In this document: positions 8,474-18,223 of the stretch, piece after piece
Layout: every line of letters starts with the position of its first letter
How positions within the stretch are numbered: the stretch's first letter is position 1
From: Alicyclobacillus pomorum DSM 14955
GTDB taxonomy: Bacteria; Bacillota; Bacilli; Alicyclobacillales; Alicyclobacillaceae
Assembly: GCF_000472905.1 (NCBI RefSeq)
Contig: NZ_AXAR01000016.1
Coordinates: 23,028 to 87,027 of the forward strand
Direction of reading: 5' to 3'
DNA: 64,000 nt
Made by a program: the position numbers and the translations under genes
Notes under the pieces: model-generated
What the model was told of the DNA's origin: nothing
Database searches by the model: none
Seen by the model: only the letters and a program-made list of their open reading frames with translations

Positions 8474-9982
8474 TCAGCCTTTGCGGCGCATGTGTTTGGG
8501 TTTGAAGACAGGCGGCCTGCCCGTGACGGACGAGATGGGCCGCCGAAACAAAATCTCACGCATCCCGTTCCTCCACTGAAACGGTATGAGCGGCCACAAG
8601 TAGGGAATGCCAAACGACTTCGTCCGGGACAAAACAACGAACCACACCACGGTTGCGAAGAGAAGGCCCCACCCCCGAAACAGCGCTGTACAGACAATAA
8701 TCCAATATCGCGAAAGTTCGTTCGCCATGGCCAACTCAAACGATGTTGTGGCAAATTGAGCAGTCATCACAAACCCCATGTACACCAAGACTTCGGGCTG
8801 CAACAAGTGAATCTGCGTTGAAAATTGACCAAACAAGAGCGCTGCTACAATACTCACGCCGGAAGCTAAAGTGGCCGGCGTGTTGACAAGCGCCAAGCGC
8901 AATATGTCCAATGCGATGTCAGCGACAATCAGCTCAACCCAGAGCGGTAATGGATCCGCCCTGCTGGCGATGAAAAAATTCAGCTGTTTTGGCATGATGT
9001 CTGGGTGGGCGTTCACCACCAAGAACACACCCGGCATGAATATACTGGAGATGACCGCGAGTAGAATCACCCATCGGAGGAAGGTGCCGAGGGCAGGATT
9101 GGAGTGGTATTCTTCGGGATGCTGCAAATGCTGAAAGAACGTGATAGGCGCGATGATCACTTCCGGACTCGTATCCACCACAATGAGCACGTGCCCATCC
9201 AACAACGCCGTCGTTGCAACGTCTGGCCGCTCGGTAAAACGCACAATCGGGTACGGATTCCACTTCACATTTCCAATCAACTCCGTCACCGCTTGATCCG
9301 CCATCGCCAACGCGTCTACGTTGATGGCCTTGAGCTTCTTCCGAATATCATCGACCAGATTCTCGTTGGTGACATCCTGCAAATACAGTAAACTCACGTC
9401 AGTCTGCGACCGCGTTCCAACCTGCATGAGTTCAATGCGCAGGCGTGGATCGCGAAGACGTCTTCGAATCATAGCCACGTTCATGAGCATGGTCTCCGTA
9501 AAGGCATCCTGCGGCCCCCGAATGACGCGCTCTACTTGTGGCGTGCTGATGCTTCGCATGGGGTAAACTCGAGTGTCCACAAGTAGGACATCCTGACACC
9601 CGTCGATGAACGTGACCATTGGGCCGGATAGGATGAACCGAATCGCGTCCGACATTTTGTCGACCACTTGCACCTGCACGAACGGTAGATGGGTGTTGAG
9701 ATACTCCATAAGCTCGTGAACGCTGAATCCTTGGTCTGACTTGCGTTCACGCACGAAATCTCCTACTGTTTTTTCGAAGTTTTGCAGCAAGATTAAGACG
9801 TGCGTGGTCATGAAGAAACCGTTCATGATATACGTAGCCATGTGGACGTCCCCAAATCGGAACGGTTTTTGTATGATGTCCCACGTCGTACCGATGCCAA
9901 GTAAATCGTTCACAAAACGGACATTCTCGTGTAAGTCAGACGATATATTGGTTTGTTCCGCGCGCTCCATGGCAGTCGTCAT
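8474..9982 (-). CDS. spoVAF: Spore germination protein, GerA/SpoVAF type
   Basis: A soluble N-terminal half (about 1-270) is followed by roughly five membrane helices and the ending S-F-G-I-P-Y-L-W-P-L-I-P-F, characteristic of GerAA-like proteins and especially SpoVAF, an inner-membrane protein of the spore that acts in germination. The start is taken at ATG 9982 (502 aa, near the family size); the frame is open to 10165 but those residues are not family-like. The ribosome binding site is weak (GGCGGA). It stands alone, not in a spoVA or gerABC operon, between spoVK and the tRNA cluster. GerA-family membership is firm; the SpoVAF choice is less sure. Confidence 0.8.
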   Translation of the reverse strand: MTTAMERAEQTNISSDLHENVRFVNDLLGIGTTWDIIQKPFRFGDVHMATYIMNGFFMTTHVLILLQNFEKTVGDFVRERKSDQGFSVHELMEYLNTHLPFVQVQVVDKMSDAIRFILSGPMVTFIDGCQDVLLVDTRVYPMRSISTPQVERVIRGPQDAFTETMLMNVAMIRRRLRDPRLRIELMQVGTRSQTDVSLLYLQDVTNENLVDDIRKKLKAINVDALAMADQAVTELIGNVKWNPYPIVRFTERPDVATTALLDGHVLIVVDTSPEVIIAPITFFQHLQHPEEYHSNPALGTFLRWVILLAVISSIFMPGVFLVVNAHPDIMPKQLNFFIASRADPLPLWVELIVADIALDILRLALVNTPATLASGVSIVAALLFGQFSTQIHLLQPEVLVYMGFVMTAQFATTSFELAMANELSRYWIIVCTALFRGWGLLFATVVWFVVLSRTKSFGIPYLWPLIPFQWRNGMREILFRRPISSVTGRPPVFKPKHMRRKG

Positions 9983-10127
9983 GCCGTACAGTCCGCCTTT
10001 CCGCCGTTCATTCTCCTCGGTAGACTTCCCCGGGCGTGCCCATACCATGCGAACACACGACTTGAACAACAATCGTACCGAACTTGAAAACCGCAACACC
10101 ACGTACACTTCAAACGACTCTACAAAT

Positions 10128-10160
10128 AGAAAAAGAGAGCCTCGACAACGCGAGACTCTC
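10128..10160 (-). terminator. Terminator of the tRNA unit
   Basis: On the minus strand GAGAGTCTCG pairs with CGAGGCTCTC (one mismatch), followed by five T. It lies 15 bp after the last tRNA. Confidence 0.75.
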
Positions 10161-10174
10161 TTCAAACACCGATA

Positions 10175-10267
10175 TGGCGGAGTGAGACGGATTCGAACCG
10201 TCGATACGGTATTACCCGTATACTCGCTTAGCAGGCGAGCGCCTTCGACCTACTCGGCCATCACTCC
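10175..10267 (-). tRNA. tRNA-Ser (GCU)
   Basis: 93 nt with a long variable arm, anticodon GCT, acceptor GGAGTGA/TCACTCC and encoded CCA. Last gene of the cluster. Confidence 0.95.
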
Positions 10268-10271
10268 ACAT

Positions 10272-10347
10272 TGGTGGGCGGTAACGGGCTCGAACCGCTG
10301 ACCCCCTGCTTGTAAGGCAGGTGCTCTCCCAACTGAGCTAACCGCCC
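10272..10347 (-). tRNA. tRNA-Val (UAC)
   Basis: 76 nt, acceptor GGGCGGT/ACCGCCC, anticodon loop CTTACAA (anticodon TAC), CCA encoded. Confidence 0.95.
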
Positions 10348-10383
10348 GCAGTCACGCAGGACCACGCAACACGAAATTCAACT

Positions 10384-10458
10384 TGGTGACCCCAAGGGGA
10401 TTCGAACCCCTGTTACCGCCGTGAAAGGGCGGTGTCTTAACCACTTGACCATGGGGCC
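10384..10458 (-). tRNA. tRNA-Glu (UUC)
   Basis: 75 nt, acceptor GGCCCCA/TGGGGTC, anticodon TTC, CCA encoded. Confidence 0.95.
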
Positions 10459-10466
10459 ATCATCAG

Positions 10467-10542
10467 TGGAGCTCCCAATCGGATTTGAACCGATGACCTC
10501 ATCCTTACCATGGATGCGCTCTGCCGACTGAGCTATGGGAGC
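10467..10542 (-). tRNA. tRNA-Thr (GGU)
   Basis: 76 nt, acceptor GCTCCCA/TGGGAGC, anticodon GGT, CCA encoded. Confidence 0.95.
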
Positions 10543-10544
10543 AC

Positions 10545-10619
10545 TGGCTCCCCGAGTAGGATTCGAACCTACGACCCTCCGGTTAACAGCCGGATGCTCT
10601 ACCGCTGAGCTATCGAGGA
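10545..10619 (-). tRNA. tRNA-Asn (GUU)
   Basis: 75 nt, acceptor TCCTCGA/TCGGGGA with one wobble pair, anticodon GTT, CCA encoded. Only two bases separate it from tRNA-Thr. Confidence 0.95.
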
Positions 10620-10687
10620 ATATCAACAACATTTCTGCGTGGGCGTGAGAGCGAAACGATCCACATCTCTACCTTACGCAGGTATGA

Positions 10688-10763
10688 TGGTGGAGGTAGA
10701 CGGATTCGAACCGACGACCCCCTGCTTGCAAGGCAGGTGCTCTCCCAACTGAGCTATACCCCC
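10688..10763 (-). tRNA. tRNA-Ala (UGC)
   Basis: 76 nt, acceptor GGGGGTA/TACCTCC with one G-T pair, anticodon TGC, CCA encoded. Confidence 0.95.
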
Positions 10764-10815
10764 ATAACCACCTGCAAACCCTACAAAATACACGGAAACC
10801 GTGCAATACGAGGGT

Positions 10816-10892
10816 TGGTCGGAGCAGCGGGATTTGAACCCACGACCTCCTGCTCCCAAGGCAGGCGCGCTACCAAGCTGCGCTATGCTCCG
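10816..10892 (-). tRNA. tRNA-Pro (UGG)
   Basis: 77 nt, acceptor CGGAGCA/TGCTCCG, anticodon TGG, CCA encoded. It abuts tRNA-Arg with no spacer. Confidence 0.95.
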
Positions 10893-10969
10893 TGGCGTGC
10901 CCGGAGAGATTCGAACTCCCGACCTCTTGATTCGTAGTCAAGCGCTCTATCCAGCTGAGCTACGGGCAC
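10893..10969 (-). tRNA. tRNA-Arg (ACG)
   Basis: 77 nt, acceptor GTGCCCG/CGGGCAC, anticodon ACG (read as ICG after deamination), CCA encoded. Confidence 0.95.
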
Positions 10970-10991
10970 ATATTGCGGTCCAAAGGACCGT

Positions 10992-11066
10992 TGGCTGGGG
11001 AGGAAGGGTTCGAACCTTCGCATGACGGAGTCAAAGTCCGTTGCCTTACCACTTGGCTACTCCCCA
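10992..11066 (-). tRNA. tRNA-Gln (UUG)
   Basis: 75 nt, acceptor TGGGGAG/CTCCCCA, anticodon TTG, CCA encoded. Confidence 0.95.
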
Positions 11067-11074
11067 TCAAGATG

Positions 11075-11151
11075 TGGGGTGAGTAGTGGGAATCGAACCC
11101 ACGAATGCCGGAACCACAATCCGGTGCGTTAACCACTTCGCCATACTCACC
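11075..11151 (-). tRNA. tRNA-His (GUG)
   Basis: 77 nt including the extra G at -1 paired with C73, acceptor GTGAGTA/TACTCAC, anticodon GTG, CCA encoded. Confidence 0.95.
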
Positions 11152-11152
11152 A

Positions 11153-11228
11153 TGGCAGGGGCGGCAGGATTCGAACCCACGACATGCGGTTTTGGAGACC
11201 GCCGTTCTACCAGCTGAACTACGCCCCT
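11153..11228 (-). tRNA. tRNA-Trp (CCA)
   Basis: 76 nt, acceptor AGGGGCG/CGCCCCT, anticodon CCA, 3' CCA encoded. Confidence 0.95.
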
Positions 11229-11249
11229 ATCGCCGTGTTACACGGCATC

Positions 11250-11333
<84 letters not shown>

Positions 11334-11337
11334 GTAG

Positions 11338-11413
<76 letters not shown>

Positions 11414-11429
11414 GCCGCGACGAGATATA

Positions 11430-11458
11430 AGTTAACACATCCAAAACATCGTTGTCAA
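11430..11458 (-). promoter_or_regulatory. Promoter of the tRNA unit
   Basis: A perfect TTGACA (11458-11453) stands before the first tRNA; the best -10 at 17 bp is TTAACT (11435-11430), which is weak. No hfq terminator is visible, so read-through from hfq is also possible. Confidence 0.5.
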
Positions 11459-11496
11459 CGCCGTTTTGCACACTTTTTACTCACAAAATTCACCAA

Positions 11497-11739
11497 TTAC
11501 TCCCCATTGTTTTGCTCCAGGTTCAAGGAGACACTGCGCACCGGCGTGAACGTGGAAATGGCGTGTTTGTAAATCATCTGTTGCTTCCCGTCGGCTTCGA
11601 GCACAATGGTGAAGTTGTCAAAGGCTTTCACCATGCCCCTTATTTGAAATCCGTTGACCAGATACACTGTCACCAGGACTTTGTCCTTCCGAATCTGATT
11701 CAAAAACGTATCTTGAATGTTGATAGGTTGTTTGCTCAT
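11497..11739 (-). CDS. hfq: RNA chaperone Hfq
   Basis: An 80-aa Sm-like protein forming hexameric rings that bind A-rich and U-rich RNA. The Sm1 region, including [11 protein letters not shown], and the Sm2 Y-K-H-A-I-S-T motif are intact; the C-terminal tail is short, as in Bacilli. It lies 39 bp after miaA, the usual miaA-hfq pairing, with GAAGGG before the ATG. The tRNA cluster follows at once. Confidence 0.97.
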   Translation of the reverse strand: MSKQPINIQDTFLNQIRKDKVLVTVYLVNGFQIRGMVKAFDNFTIVLEADGKQQMIYKHAISTFTPVRSVSLNLEQNNGE

Positions 11740-11778
11740 GGATGTGCCCTTCTTTCACCACAGAGTCGTACTTAACAC

Positions 11779-12750
11779 TTATTCTCGGCTGGCGTTCCGA
11801 ATTCCTGCTAACATTTGCCGCCCAATTGTCAAAATGTCTTGTAAATCGTCGCTACGAATACCACCTTTTTCGTCCAAGTGCAACCAACGCACGCGGGGAT
11901 CGCGCCGGAACCACGAAAGTTGGCGTTTGACGAAGCGGCGAGTTGCCATTTTGATATCCGCCACGGCTTGCTCGAGTGAGACTTCCCCGTCCAGATAGGT
12001 CAGCAGTTCCTTGTAGCCAATCGCCTGCATGGACGTGAGATTCCGGTGGTACCCAAGGCGTCGCAACTCTGCGACTTCCTCCAACAGCCCGATTTCCATC
12101 ATTCTATCCACACGTGCGTTCACGCGTTCATACAGCACTTCCCTATCCGCAGTTAATCCGAATTGCTCCGTCCAATACCGGCCACCTTTCACTCGCCAGT
12201 CGTAGTGCGCGGATAAGGGCTTCCCCCCCAATTCGAACACTTCCAGCGCGCGAATGACGCGCCGCGTATCGTTTGGGTGAAGTCGCGCTGCAGAGGCCGG
12301 ATCACGTTCGCGAAGCGCCTGGTGCAGCGCTTCCGGTCCGTGCTGCTGTAAATAGGAGAACCAGCGCCGACGAACCTCTTCAGAACCCTCCTCCTCTGCA
12401 AACGACAGGTCTTCCGTGATAGCGCGAATGTAGAGCCCAGTTCCTCCGACCACGATGGGAAGATTTCCCCGCGCGTGAATCTCCGAAATGGCCGCATCCG
12501 CACGTTGCACCCAGTCGGCGACGGTAAAACGCACGTCGGGAGACACGAGGTCCAACAAGTGGTGTGGAACCCCTTGTTGCTCCTCCCGGGTGACTTTCGC
12601 CGTCCCAATGTCCATCCCCCGATACACCTGCATCGAGTCAGCCGACAGCACCTCTCCTGACAGATGCTTGGCCAGCTCAATCCCCAGCGCACTCTTTCCG
12701 GTGGCCGTGGGGCCGACGATACACAGTACAGGCGGCTTACTGACATCCAT
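11779..12750 (-). CDS. miaA: tRNA dimethylallyltransferase MiaA
   Basis: Adds a dimethylallyl group to A37 of tRNAs that read codons starting with U; MiaB, also here, then adds the methylthio group. Several tRNAs in the adjacent cluster (Tyr, Trp, Ser class) belong to substrate families. ATG at 12750 behind AAGGAG gives 323 aa; the longer open frame is not family-like. The P-loop G-P-T-A-T-G-K-S is at 13-20, followed by S-A-D-S-M-Q-V-Y and D-I-G-T-A-K. The start overlaps the upstream methyltransferase gene by 14 bp. Confidence 0.96.
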   Translation of the reverse strand: MDVSKPPVLCIVGPTATGKSALGIELAKHLSGEVLSADSMQVYRGMDIGTAKVTREEQQGVPHHLLDLVSPDVRFTVADWVQRADAAISEIHARGNLPIVVGGTGLYIRAITEDLSFAEEEGSEEVRRRWFSYLQQHGPEALHQALRERDPASAARLHPNDTRRVIRALEVFELGGKPLSAHYDWRVKGGRYWTEQFGLTADREVLYERVNARVDRMMEIGLLEEVAELRRLGYHRNLTSMQAIGYKELLTYLDGEVSLEQAVADIKMATRRFVKRQLSWFRRDPRVRWLHLDEKGGIRSDDLQDILTIGRQMLAGIRNASRE

Positions 12751-13555
12751 GACGGTTCTCCTTCCTCCATACGCCGAAAGCAAACTTTGCACGCGGTTTG
12801 TCTGGCACCACGCCAAACCGCTCAAATTCACCAAAACCAGGTCGTTCTTTCAACACCACTGCCCTACGTGCAACCCTTTTCGCTGCCTCCCAGGCCTCGT
12901 GTGACAGCGGCGAAGGGTTGGTGATGGACCGAGCACTCTCCAAATTGGACGACGCATTGTGCAGAGGGCTGCGAAACATGGGGTCAAAATAGACAATATC
13001 CACCGCACCCTCGTCCATCGCTCGAAGCAGCTCGAGGTGATTGCCGACGTGGACCTCCACGCGCTCCAATGCTTCCACCACAAACGGGTGCAAGTGTCTT
13101 TCGTACACCTGTGCGTACTGGAATAACCTGGCCAGCAACAGAGATGACTCCACAGCGATGACGCGGCCGTTTGGCCCCACCGCTTCTGCCAAGACCAAGC
13201 TATCGCTGCCCAGTCCCATGGTCGCGTCGAGGACCACGTCGCCGGCCTGCACATTGGCCACCGTCACAAGCCGATCCGCACCTCCCTTACGCAGTTGCGA
13301 GATGCGTTGATGGGCCATCCCTGGGTGAAAAAACAGCGGGTGGTCGAGATCTTCCCTGAAGAAGATGCGTATTGGCTCGTCCGCTACAATCACCGCGTCG
13401 GCGCAGGATTTTCGGAAAATGGAGGCCAAGCTGTCTTTCCTCCGCGAGATGGTTTTACATCCGAACCACTTCGCTACGCGCTCCATACGCTCCACATTGG
13501 CTCCATCCACACGCACCGGCGTGGTCGCAACCAACGCCAACGGCCAATCAGCCAT
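12737..13555 (-). CDS. Class I SAM methyltransferase, RsmJ/YpiP-like
   Basis: The ATG at 13555 behind GAGGA gives 272 aa; the open frame continues upstream only as a shadow of mutL. SAM-binding motif I V-L-D-A-T-M-G-L-G is at about 108-116, and D-P-M-F at 191-194 matches the active-site motif of RsmJ, the 16S rRNA G1516 N2-methyltransferase. Firmicute YpiP proteins share this domain but their substrate is not settled. The gene sits between mutL and miaA with short gap and overlap, so it is cotranscribed. The rRNA target is inference from the motif. Confidence 0.8.
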   Translation of the reverse strand: MADWPLALVATTPVRVDGANVERMERVAKWFGCKTISRRKDSLASIFRKSCADAVIVADEPIRIFFREDLDHPLFFHPGMAHQRISQLRKGGADRLVTVANVQAGDVVLDATMGLGSDSLVLAEAVGPNGRVIAVESSLLLARLFQYAQVYERHLHPFVVEALERVEVHVGNHLELLRAMDEGAVDIVYFDPMFRSPLHNASSNLESARSITNPSPLSHEAWEAAKRVARRAVVLKERPGFGEFERFGVVPDKPRAKFAFGVWRKENRHGCQ

Positions 13556-13580
13556 ACCGGGATTCCTCTGACCGATGGAA

Positions 13581-15533
13581 CTAGACAATGCGCCGAAACT
13601 CCTTTTCCAGGTCGTGCGAAGAAAGTCGAATAAAGACGGGTCGGCCATGCGGACAGTGGAATGGATCCTCCAACGTCGACAACGCCTCGCACAAAGCGTC
13701 AATCTCCATGCTGGATAGGTATTCGTTGGCCTTGACAGCCGCTTTACAGGCCTTGGTGACCACGCGTTCCCGCAGTACATCGCGAACATCTGACTTGCCG
13801 GTCGCCTCGGCCAGCGCTTGTAAGAAGTCATCGACGAGGCGGGGGTAGTCCAGCCCCTCCCATATACCTGGGATGCTCCGCAACAACACCTCGCGACCCC
13901 CAAACGGTTCAAACACGAGACCCATCTCCGCGAGTAACTCCATATTGTCGTGCACAGCCGTGAATTGCTGTCCAGACAGTGTCAAGGTCAGCGGAGTAAG
14001 CAGTTGAATGGACTGCACTTCGGTCTCCTGCATGCGCTTGCTGAACTTTTCGTAGAGCACCCGCTCGTGGGCTGCGTGCTGGTCAATGATATAAAGGTTC
14101 TCCCCGTCGTCGGCGACAATGTACATACCGAGCGCTTGTCCAATGGGCCGCAACTTCCAATCGGATGGGCGCGGTTCCACGGAGGCAGACGGGGACTGTG
14201 TCGACGCCGAGTCCTCGTACACTGCGGACGATTCCTGAGACACCGCCAAATCCGTCTTGTCGGCTTGCGCATCCGAGAATTCCGGGTTCGGCAACAAAAC
14301 CCGCTTCCACGCGTCGCCGGACACTCGCCCTTCCCCTTGCGGCCTGCCGTTGACGCGAGAACCTTGTGTCGACGTCACTGCGGTCTCCAGGTGTGTATGA
14401 GCGTATGCTTCTCGCGCGGGAGCGGGCGGTATATGATACGACGGCTTTTGCTCTGTGGCACTGAACGAGAGTTGAGTCTGTACGGATGGTTGCGGACGTT
14501 GCGCAGGTTTCCCTCCCGGCAATGACACTGTCGGTACCAAAAACGCTTCGTCCAAGGCCTCATGTACCGCTTGTTGGACCAGTTGTACCAGGTCCCGCTC
14601 CTCACTGAACCGGACTTCCGCTTTGTGTGGATGGATGTTGACATCGACCAACGTCGGATCCATCTGAATATGAATGGCGTACATCGGATGTTTGCCGACC
14701 ATCAAGCGATGCCCGTAGCCAGCCACCACAGCCTGATGGATGGCGATATTCCGTATGGGACGCTGGTTGATGTACAGGCGGGCGTGGCTTCGGCTGGACT
14801 TCGACTGGGTCGGACGGCCCACCCATCCGGTCACCTTGTAATCGGCTGACTCCTTCGCAATGCGCAAGAACTGCTTGGCCTCGCCCACGCCGTACAAGGC
14901 AGCCAGCACGTCCAATACGTCTCCCCGTCCGCTCGTGCGAAACACGGTGTGACCGCTGACGTCACATCGAAATGCGACGTCCGGCCTTGCGAGCGCCGCC
15001 TGATGTACGACGTCGATGCAACGGGCCTGTTCGGTCGCAACGGATCGCAAGTATTTCAGGCGAGCAGGGGTGTTGTAAAAAAGGTCCCGGACTTCAATTT
15101 TCGTTCCGGGCGGCATCCCAATCGGGGTCGACTCTACGACCACGTCTCCGCCTTCCACAACCACCTGTATGCCGTGAGAGCTTTCGTGCGGTCGCGTCTG
15201 CAATGTCACTCGCGCTACGGCCGCGATGGACGCCAACGCTTCTCCCCGAAAGCCAAGGGTCGCAATGCGAAAGAGGTCGCGCTGGTGCTTGATTTTACTC
15301 GTGGCGTGGCGAGCAAACGCGAGTCTTGCGTCCTCTTCGTCCATACCACAACCGTCATCCTGGACGGTCATGCTGGCAATGCCGCCTTCCTCGAGTGACA
15401 CGTAGATGGACTTAGCTCCGGCGTCCAGGCTGTTTTCCAGCAGCTCCTTCACGCAAGAGGCCGGTCGCTCCACGACTTCCCCCGCTGCGATTTGATTCGC
15501 TAGGATGTCGGGAAGGATTTGGATTTGCCCCAT
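13581..15533 (-). CDS. mutL: DNA mismatch repair protein MutL
   Basis: Links mismatch recognition by MutS to strand incision. The 650-aa protein has the GHKL ATPase domain (about 1-330; N34 helix E-L-L-E-N-S-L-D-A-G, D-D-G-C-G-M at 59-64, G-F-R-G-E-A-L at 94-100), a variable linker (about 335-460) and a C-terminal dimerisation domain. The nuclease motif D-Q-H-A-A-H-E-R-V-L-Y-E at 484-495, plus C-P-H-G-R-P near the end, indicate latent endonuclease activity, as expected where MutH is absent. AAGGAGG precedes the ATG. It overlaps mutS by 34 bp. Confidence 0.97.
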   Translation of the reverse strand: MGQIQILPDILANQIAAGEVVERPASCVKELLENSLDAGAKSIYVSLEEGGIASMTVQDDGCGMDEEDARLAFARHATSKIKHQRDLFRIATLGFRGEALASIAAVARVTLQTRPHESSHGIQVVVEGGDVVVESTPIGMPPGTKIEVRDLFYNTPARLKYLRSVATEQARCIDVVHQAALARPDVAFRCDVSGHTVFRTSGRGDVLDVLAALYGVGEAKQFLRIAKESADYKVTGWVGRPTQSKSSRSHARLYINQRPIRNIAIHQAVVAGYGHRLMVGKHPMYAIHIQMDPTLVDVNIHPHKAEVRFSEERDLVQLVQQAVHEALDEAFLVPTVSLPGGKPAQRPQPSVQTQLSFSATEQKPSYHIPPAPAREAYAHTHLETAVTSTQGSRVNGRPQGEGRVSGDAWKRVLLPNPEFSDAQADKTDLAVSQESSAVYEDSASTQSPSASVEPRPSDWKLRPIGQALGMYIVADDGENLYIIDQHAAHERVLYEKFSKRMQETEVQSIQLLTPLTLTLSGQQFTAVHDNMELLAEMGLVFEPFGGREVLLRSIPGIWEGLDYPRLVDDFLQALAEATGKSDVRDVLRERVVTKACKAAVKANEYLSSMEIDALCEALSTLEDPFHCPHGRPVFIRLSSHDLEKEFRRIV

Positions 15534-18133
15534 GACACAACCTCCTTCGCCTGTTGTACCAGTTCATCTAAGAGATTGATGGCCATCAGCGGCGTCAGCG
15601 TTTCCACTCGCGTGTTTGCAAGCTGCTGAAGCAGCGCTTCCTGTTTCCAATGAAATAAGGGCAACGGTGCGTCTTCCACCGGCTCTTCTGCGGCGGCCGC
15701 TTCGCGGACGTGATGTTCGTTCTCTAGCGCAGACGAGGCCGTCTCCCGGACTTGCAGCAACTCCGTCGCACGAGCAATGACGGACTCTGGGATGCCGGCG
15801 AGTTTCGCTACCTGAATCCCGTAACTCTTGTCTGCCGGACGTGGCACAACGGTGTGCAGGAAGGAAATACCTTCCTCTGTCTCGCGCACCAGCACCGAGT
15901 AATTGGCGGCACCCTCCAGTGCTTCAGCCTTCGCCGTCAGTTCGTGGTAGTGCGTGGCAAACAGGGTGAGCGGACGGCGACCCGGTTCCAGCAGCGCTTC
16001 CATCACGGCTTCCGCAATGCTCATGCCGTCGTAGGTGCTTGTCCCACGGCCAATTTCGTCGAGCAACACCAAGCTCCTATCCGTCGCCTGACGAAGAATC
16101 TGCGCCAGTTCGACCATTTCCACCATAAACGTGCTCTGACCAGCGGAAAGGTCGTCCGAAGCGCCGATGCGAGTGAAAATTCTATCCACCAACCCGACAA
16201 CGGCTTCTCGCGCGGGCACAAAACAGCCGATGTGCGCCATCAGAACAATCAACGCCGTCTGGCGCATGTACGTGCTCTTCCCGGCCATGTTCGGACCGGT
16301 AATCAGCATCAAATCGCTGTCCTCACCCAGCGACACGTCATTCGGTACAAACGTTCCGGGCGATGCAGCTTCCACCACTGGGTGGCGTCCCTGAACAATG
16401 TGGATGCCTCGTTCATTACGGATGGTCGGTCTCGTGTAGTTGAATCGAATCGACACCGTAGCCATCGCGCAGAGGGCGTCAATGGCAGCGATGCACTCCG
16501 ACGCGAGTTGAATGTCGCGCAACCTCTGCAACGTCTTGTCGCGGAGCTCGCAAAACAGTTCGTACTCTCGCTCCAAACTCCGCTCTTCGGCGTTTAAGAT
16601 GTTCGCTTCCTGTACCTTCAATTCGGGCAACGTATAACGTTCACTGGACGCGAGGGTCTGGCGTCGCTCGTATTCAGCGGGTACCAGGTGGACATTCGCT
16701 TTGGAAACCTCAATGTAGTAACCAAACACCTTGTTGTATCCGATTTTCAGCGAACGAATACCGGTACGTTCGCGTTCTCTTTGTTCGAGGTTGGCCAGCC
16801 ACTCCTTGGCAGAGGTGTTCATCGACCGAAGCCTGTCCAACTCCGCGTCCGCGCCCGGGCGAATCAGCCCGCCCTCTTTCAGCCCAAGTGGAGGTTGGTC
16901 CACAATGTAGTGGTCAATCTCACTCACCAACTCCGAAAAATCGGGGATGCGCGAGACAGTAGACCGGAGCAAATCACTCGACGTCGGTGATAACAGTTCC
17001 ACAATCCGCGGCAACTTTGACAAGGACTGCCCGATGGCACGAAGATCTCTAGCATTGGCCGTACCAAACGAAATACGTCCTGCAAGGCGGTCGAGATCAT
17101 ACACGTCGCGCAAAAGTTCCCGCAACGATTCGCGCAAAAACACGTCTTCCACAAGCGTAGCTACGCCATCCAATCGCTCATCGATGGCCGCCTTGTCTGC
17201 CAGTGGCCGCTCAATCCATGCGCGTAAGAGGCGAGAGCCCATGGCAGTCTCGGTGGCATCCAACAACCCGTACAAGGATCCCTTCTTTTGCCGACCCCGA
17301 CTGCTCTCAATCAGCTCCAGGTTGCGTTGTGCTGTGTAGTCCACGACCAAGTACCCGCGGCTCGCCACGTTTTTGGGTGTGCGCATGTGCACGAGGTGCT
17401 GGCGCTGCGTTTCTTCGACGTAAGACAACATCAGCCCGAGCGCTTCTGCCGCGATGGGCGATGTGTCCAATCCAAGCGGTACCAAGCTTGTGACCGCAAA
17501 CTGTCGGTACAGATTCTCGTACGCCGCCTGCGACGCATGGCGTCCTTCGGGCAATCGTCCCAATCGACTCCCGTTGTCTTTACACCAATCGACGATGGCC
17601 TGGAAATCTGGATGTTCGTACTGACTGTCGTAAACCAACACCTCGGCTGGTGTCCACTGGGACAATAATTCTCGAAGTCCGTCCCCTGCGACCTCCGCAT
17701 ACCACGTGTCGCCCGTAGACACGTCCCCCATGCCGATGCCGTAACCCCCCCGCCTCTGGACGACCGCAGCCAGAATCCGATGGGCACTACCTTCGTCTCG
17801 CAAAGTGGTACCTGGGGTTACAATGCGCACGACATCTCGCTTCACCAGCCCTTTGGTTTGCTTGGGGTCTTCCAGCTGTTCGCAGATGGCTACGCAAAAC
17901 CCCTGGTCTACGAGACGGTCGATATATTGTTCTGCCGCGTGAAATGGAACGCCGCACATCGGTACTCGCCCTTGACTTCCGGCGTCGCGCCCTGTGAGCG
18001 TGATGTCCAGGACTTTGCTGGCAGTGACAGCGTCGTCGAAAAAGAGCTCATAAAAATCACCGAGCCGAAACATCAGGAGTGCGTCCGGGTGCTGATTTTT
18101 AATCTCAAGGTATTGCTGCATCATGGGCGTCAA
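15500..18133 (-). CDS. mutS: DNA mismatch repair protein MutS
   Basis: Recognises mispairs and small loops. The N-terminal mismatch-binding domain has T-P-M-M-Q-Q-Y-L then F-R-L-G-D-F-Y-E-L-F, with the intercalating Phe. The C-terminal ABC-type ATPase has G-P-N-M-A-G-K-S-T-Y, a Walker B ending L-L-D-E-I-G-R-G-T-S and F-A-T-H-Y-H-E. No ATG lies at the expected N-terminus; TTG at 18133, ten bases after TGGTGGG, gives 877 aa, and TTG at 18139 is an alternative. A long structured leader lies upstream. It overlaps mutL and the two must be cotranslated. Confidence 0.95.
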   Translation of the reverse strand: MTPMMQQYLEIKNQHPDALLMFRLGDFYELFFDDAVTASKVLDITLTGRDAGSQGRVPMCGVPFHAAEQYIDRLVDQGFCVAICEQLEDPKQTKGLVKRDVVRIVTPGTTLRDEGSAHRILAAVVQRRGGYGIGMGDVSTGDTWYAEVAGDGLRELLSQWTPAEVLVYDSQYEHPDFQAIVDWCKDNGSRLGRLPEGRHASQAAYENLYRQFAVTSLVPLGLDTSPIAAEALGLMLSYVEETQRQHLVHMRTPKNVASRGYLVVDYTAQRNLELIESSRGRQKKGSLYGLLDATETAMGSRLLRAWIERPLADKAAIDERLDGVATLVEDVFLRESLRELLRDVYDLDRLAGRISFGTANARDLRAIGQSLSKLPRIVELLSPTSSDLLRSTVSRIPDFSELVSEIDHYIVDQPPLGLKEGGLIRPGADAELDRLRSMNTSAKEWLANLEQRERERTGIRSLKIGYNKVFGYYIEVSKANVHLVPAEYERRQTLASSERYTLPELKVQEANILNAEERSLEREYELFCELRDKTLQRLRDIQLASECIAAIDALCAMATVSIRFNYTRPTIRNERGIHIVQGRHPVVEAASPGTFVPNDVSLGEDSDLMLITGPNMAGKSTYMRQTALIVLMAHIGCFVPAREAVVGLVDRIFTRIGASDDLSAGQSTFMVEMVELAQILRQATDRSLVLLDEIGRGTSTYDGMSIAEAVMEALLEPGRRPLTLFATHYHELTAKAEALEGAANYSVLVRETEEGISFLHTVVPRPADKSYGIQVAKLAGIPESVIARATELLQVRETASSALENEHHVREAAAAEEPVEDAPLPLFHWKQEALLQQLANTRVETLTPLMAINLLDELVQQAKEVVSWGKSKSFPTS

Positions 18134-18223
18134 TGCCAAAATTCCCACCACCGATGAAAGAAGTCTCTGCGCGTGGCACAGCGTCCCGCATTGCGAATCG
18201 CCGCATCCCCGCTGAAAACTGTC

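Noticed and set aside
15752..16597. Plus-strand open frame of 281 codons opposite mutS
   Set aside because: Antisense to the conserved MutS ATPase domain; composition is that of a complementary frame.
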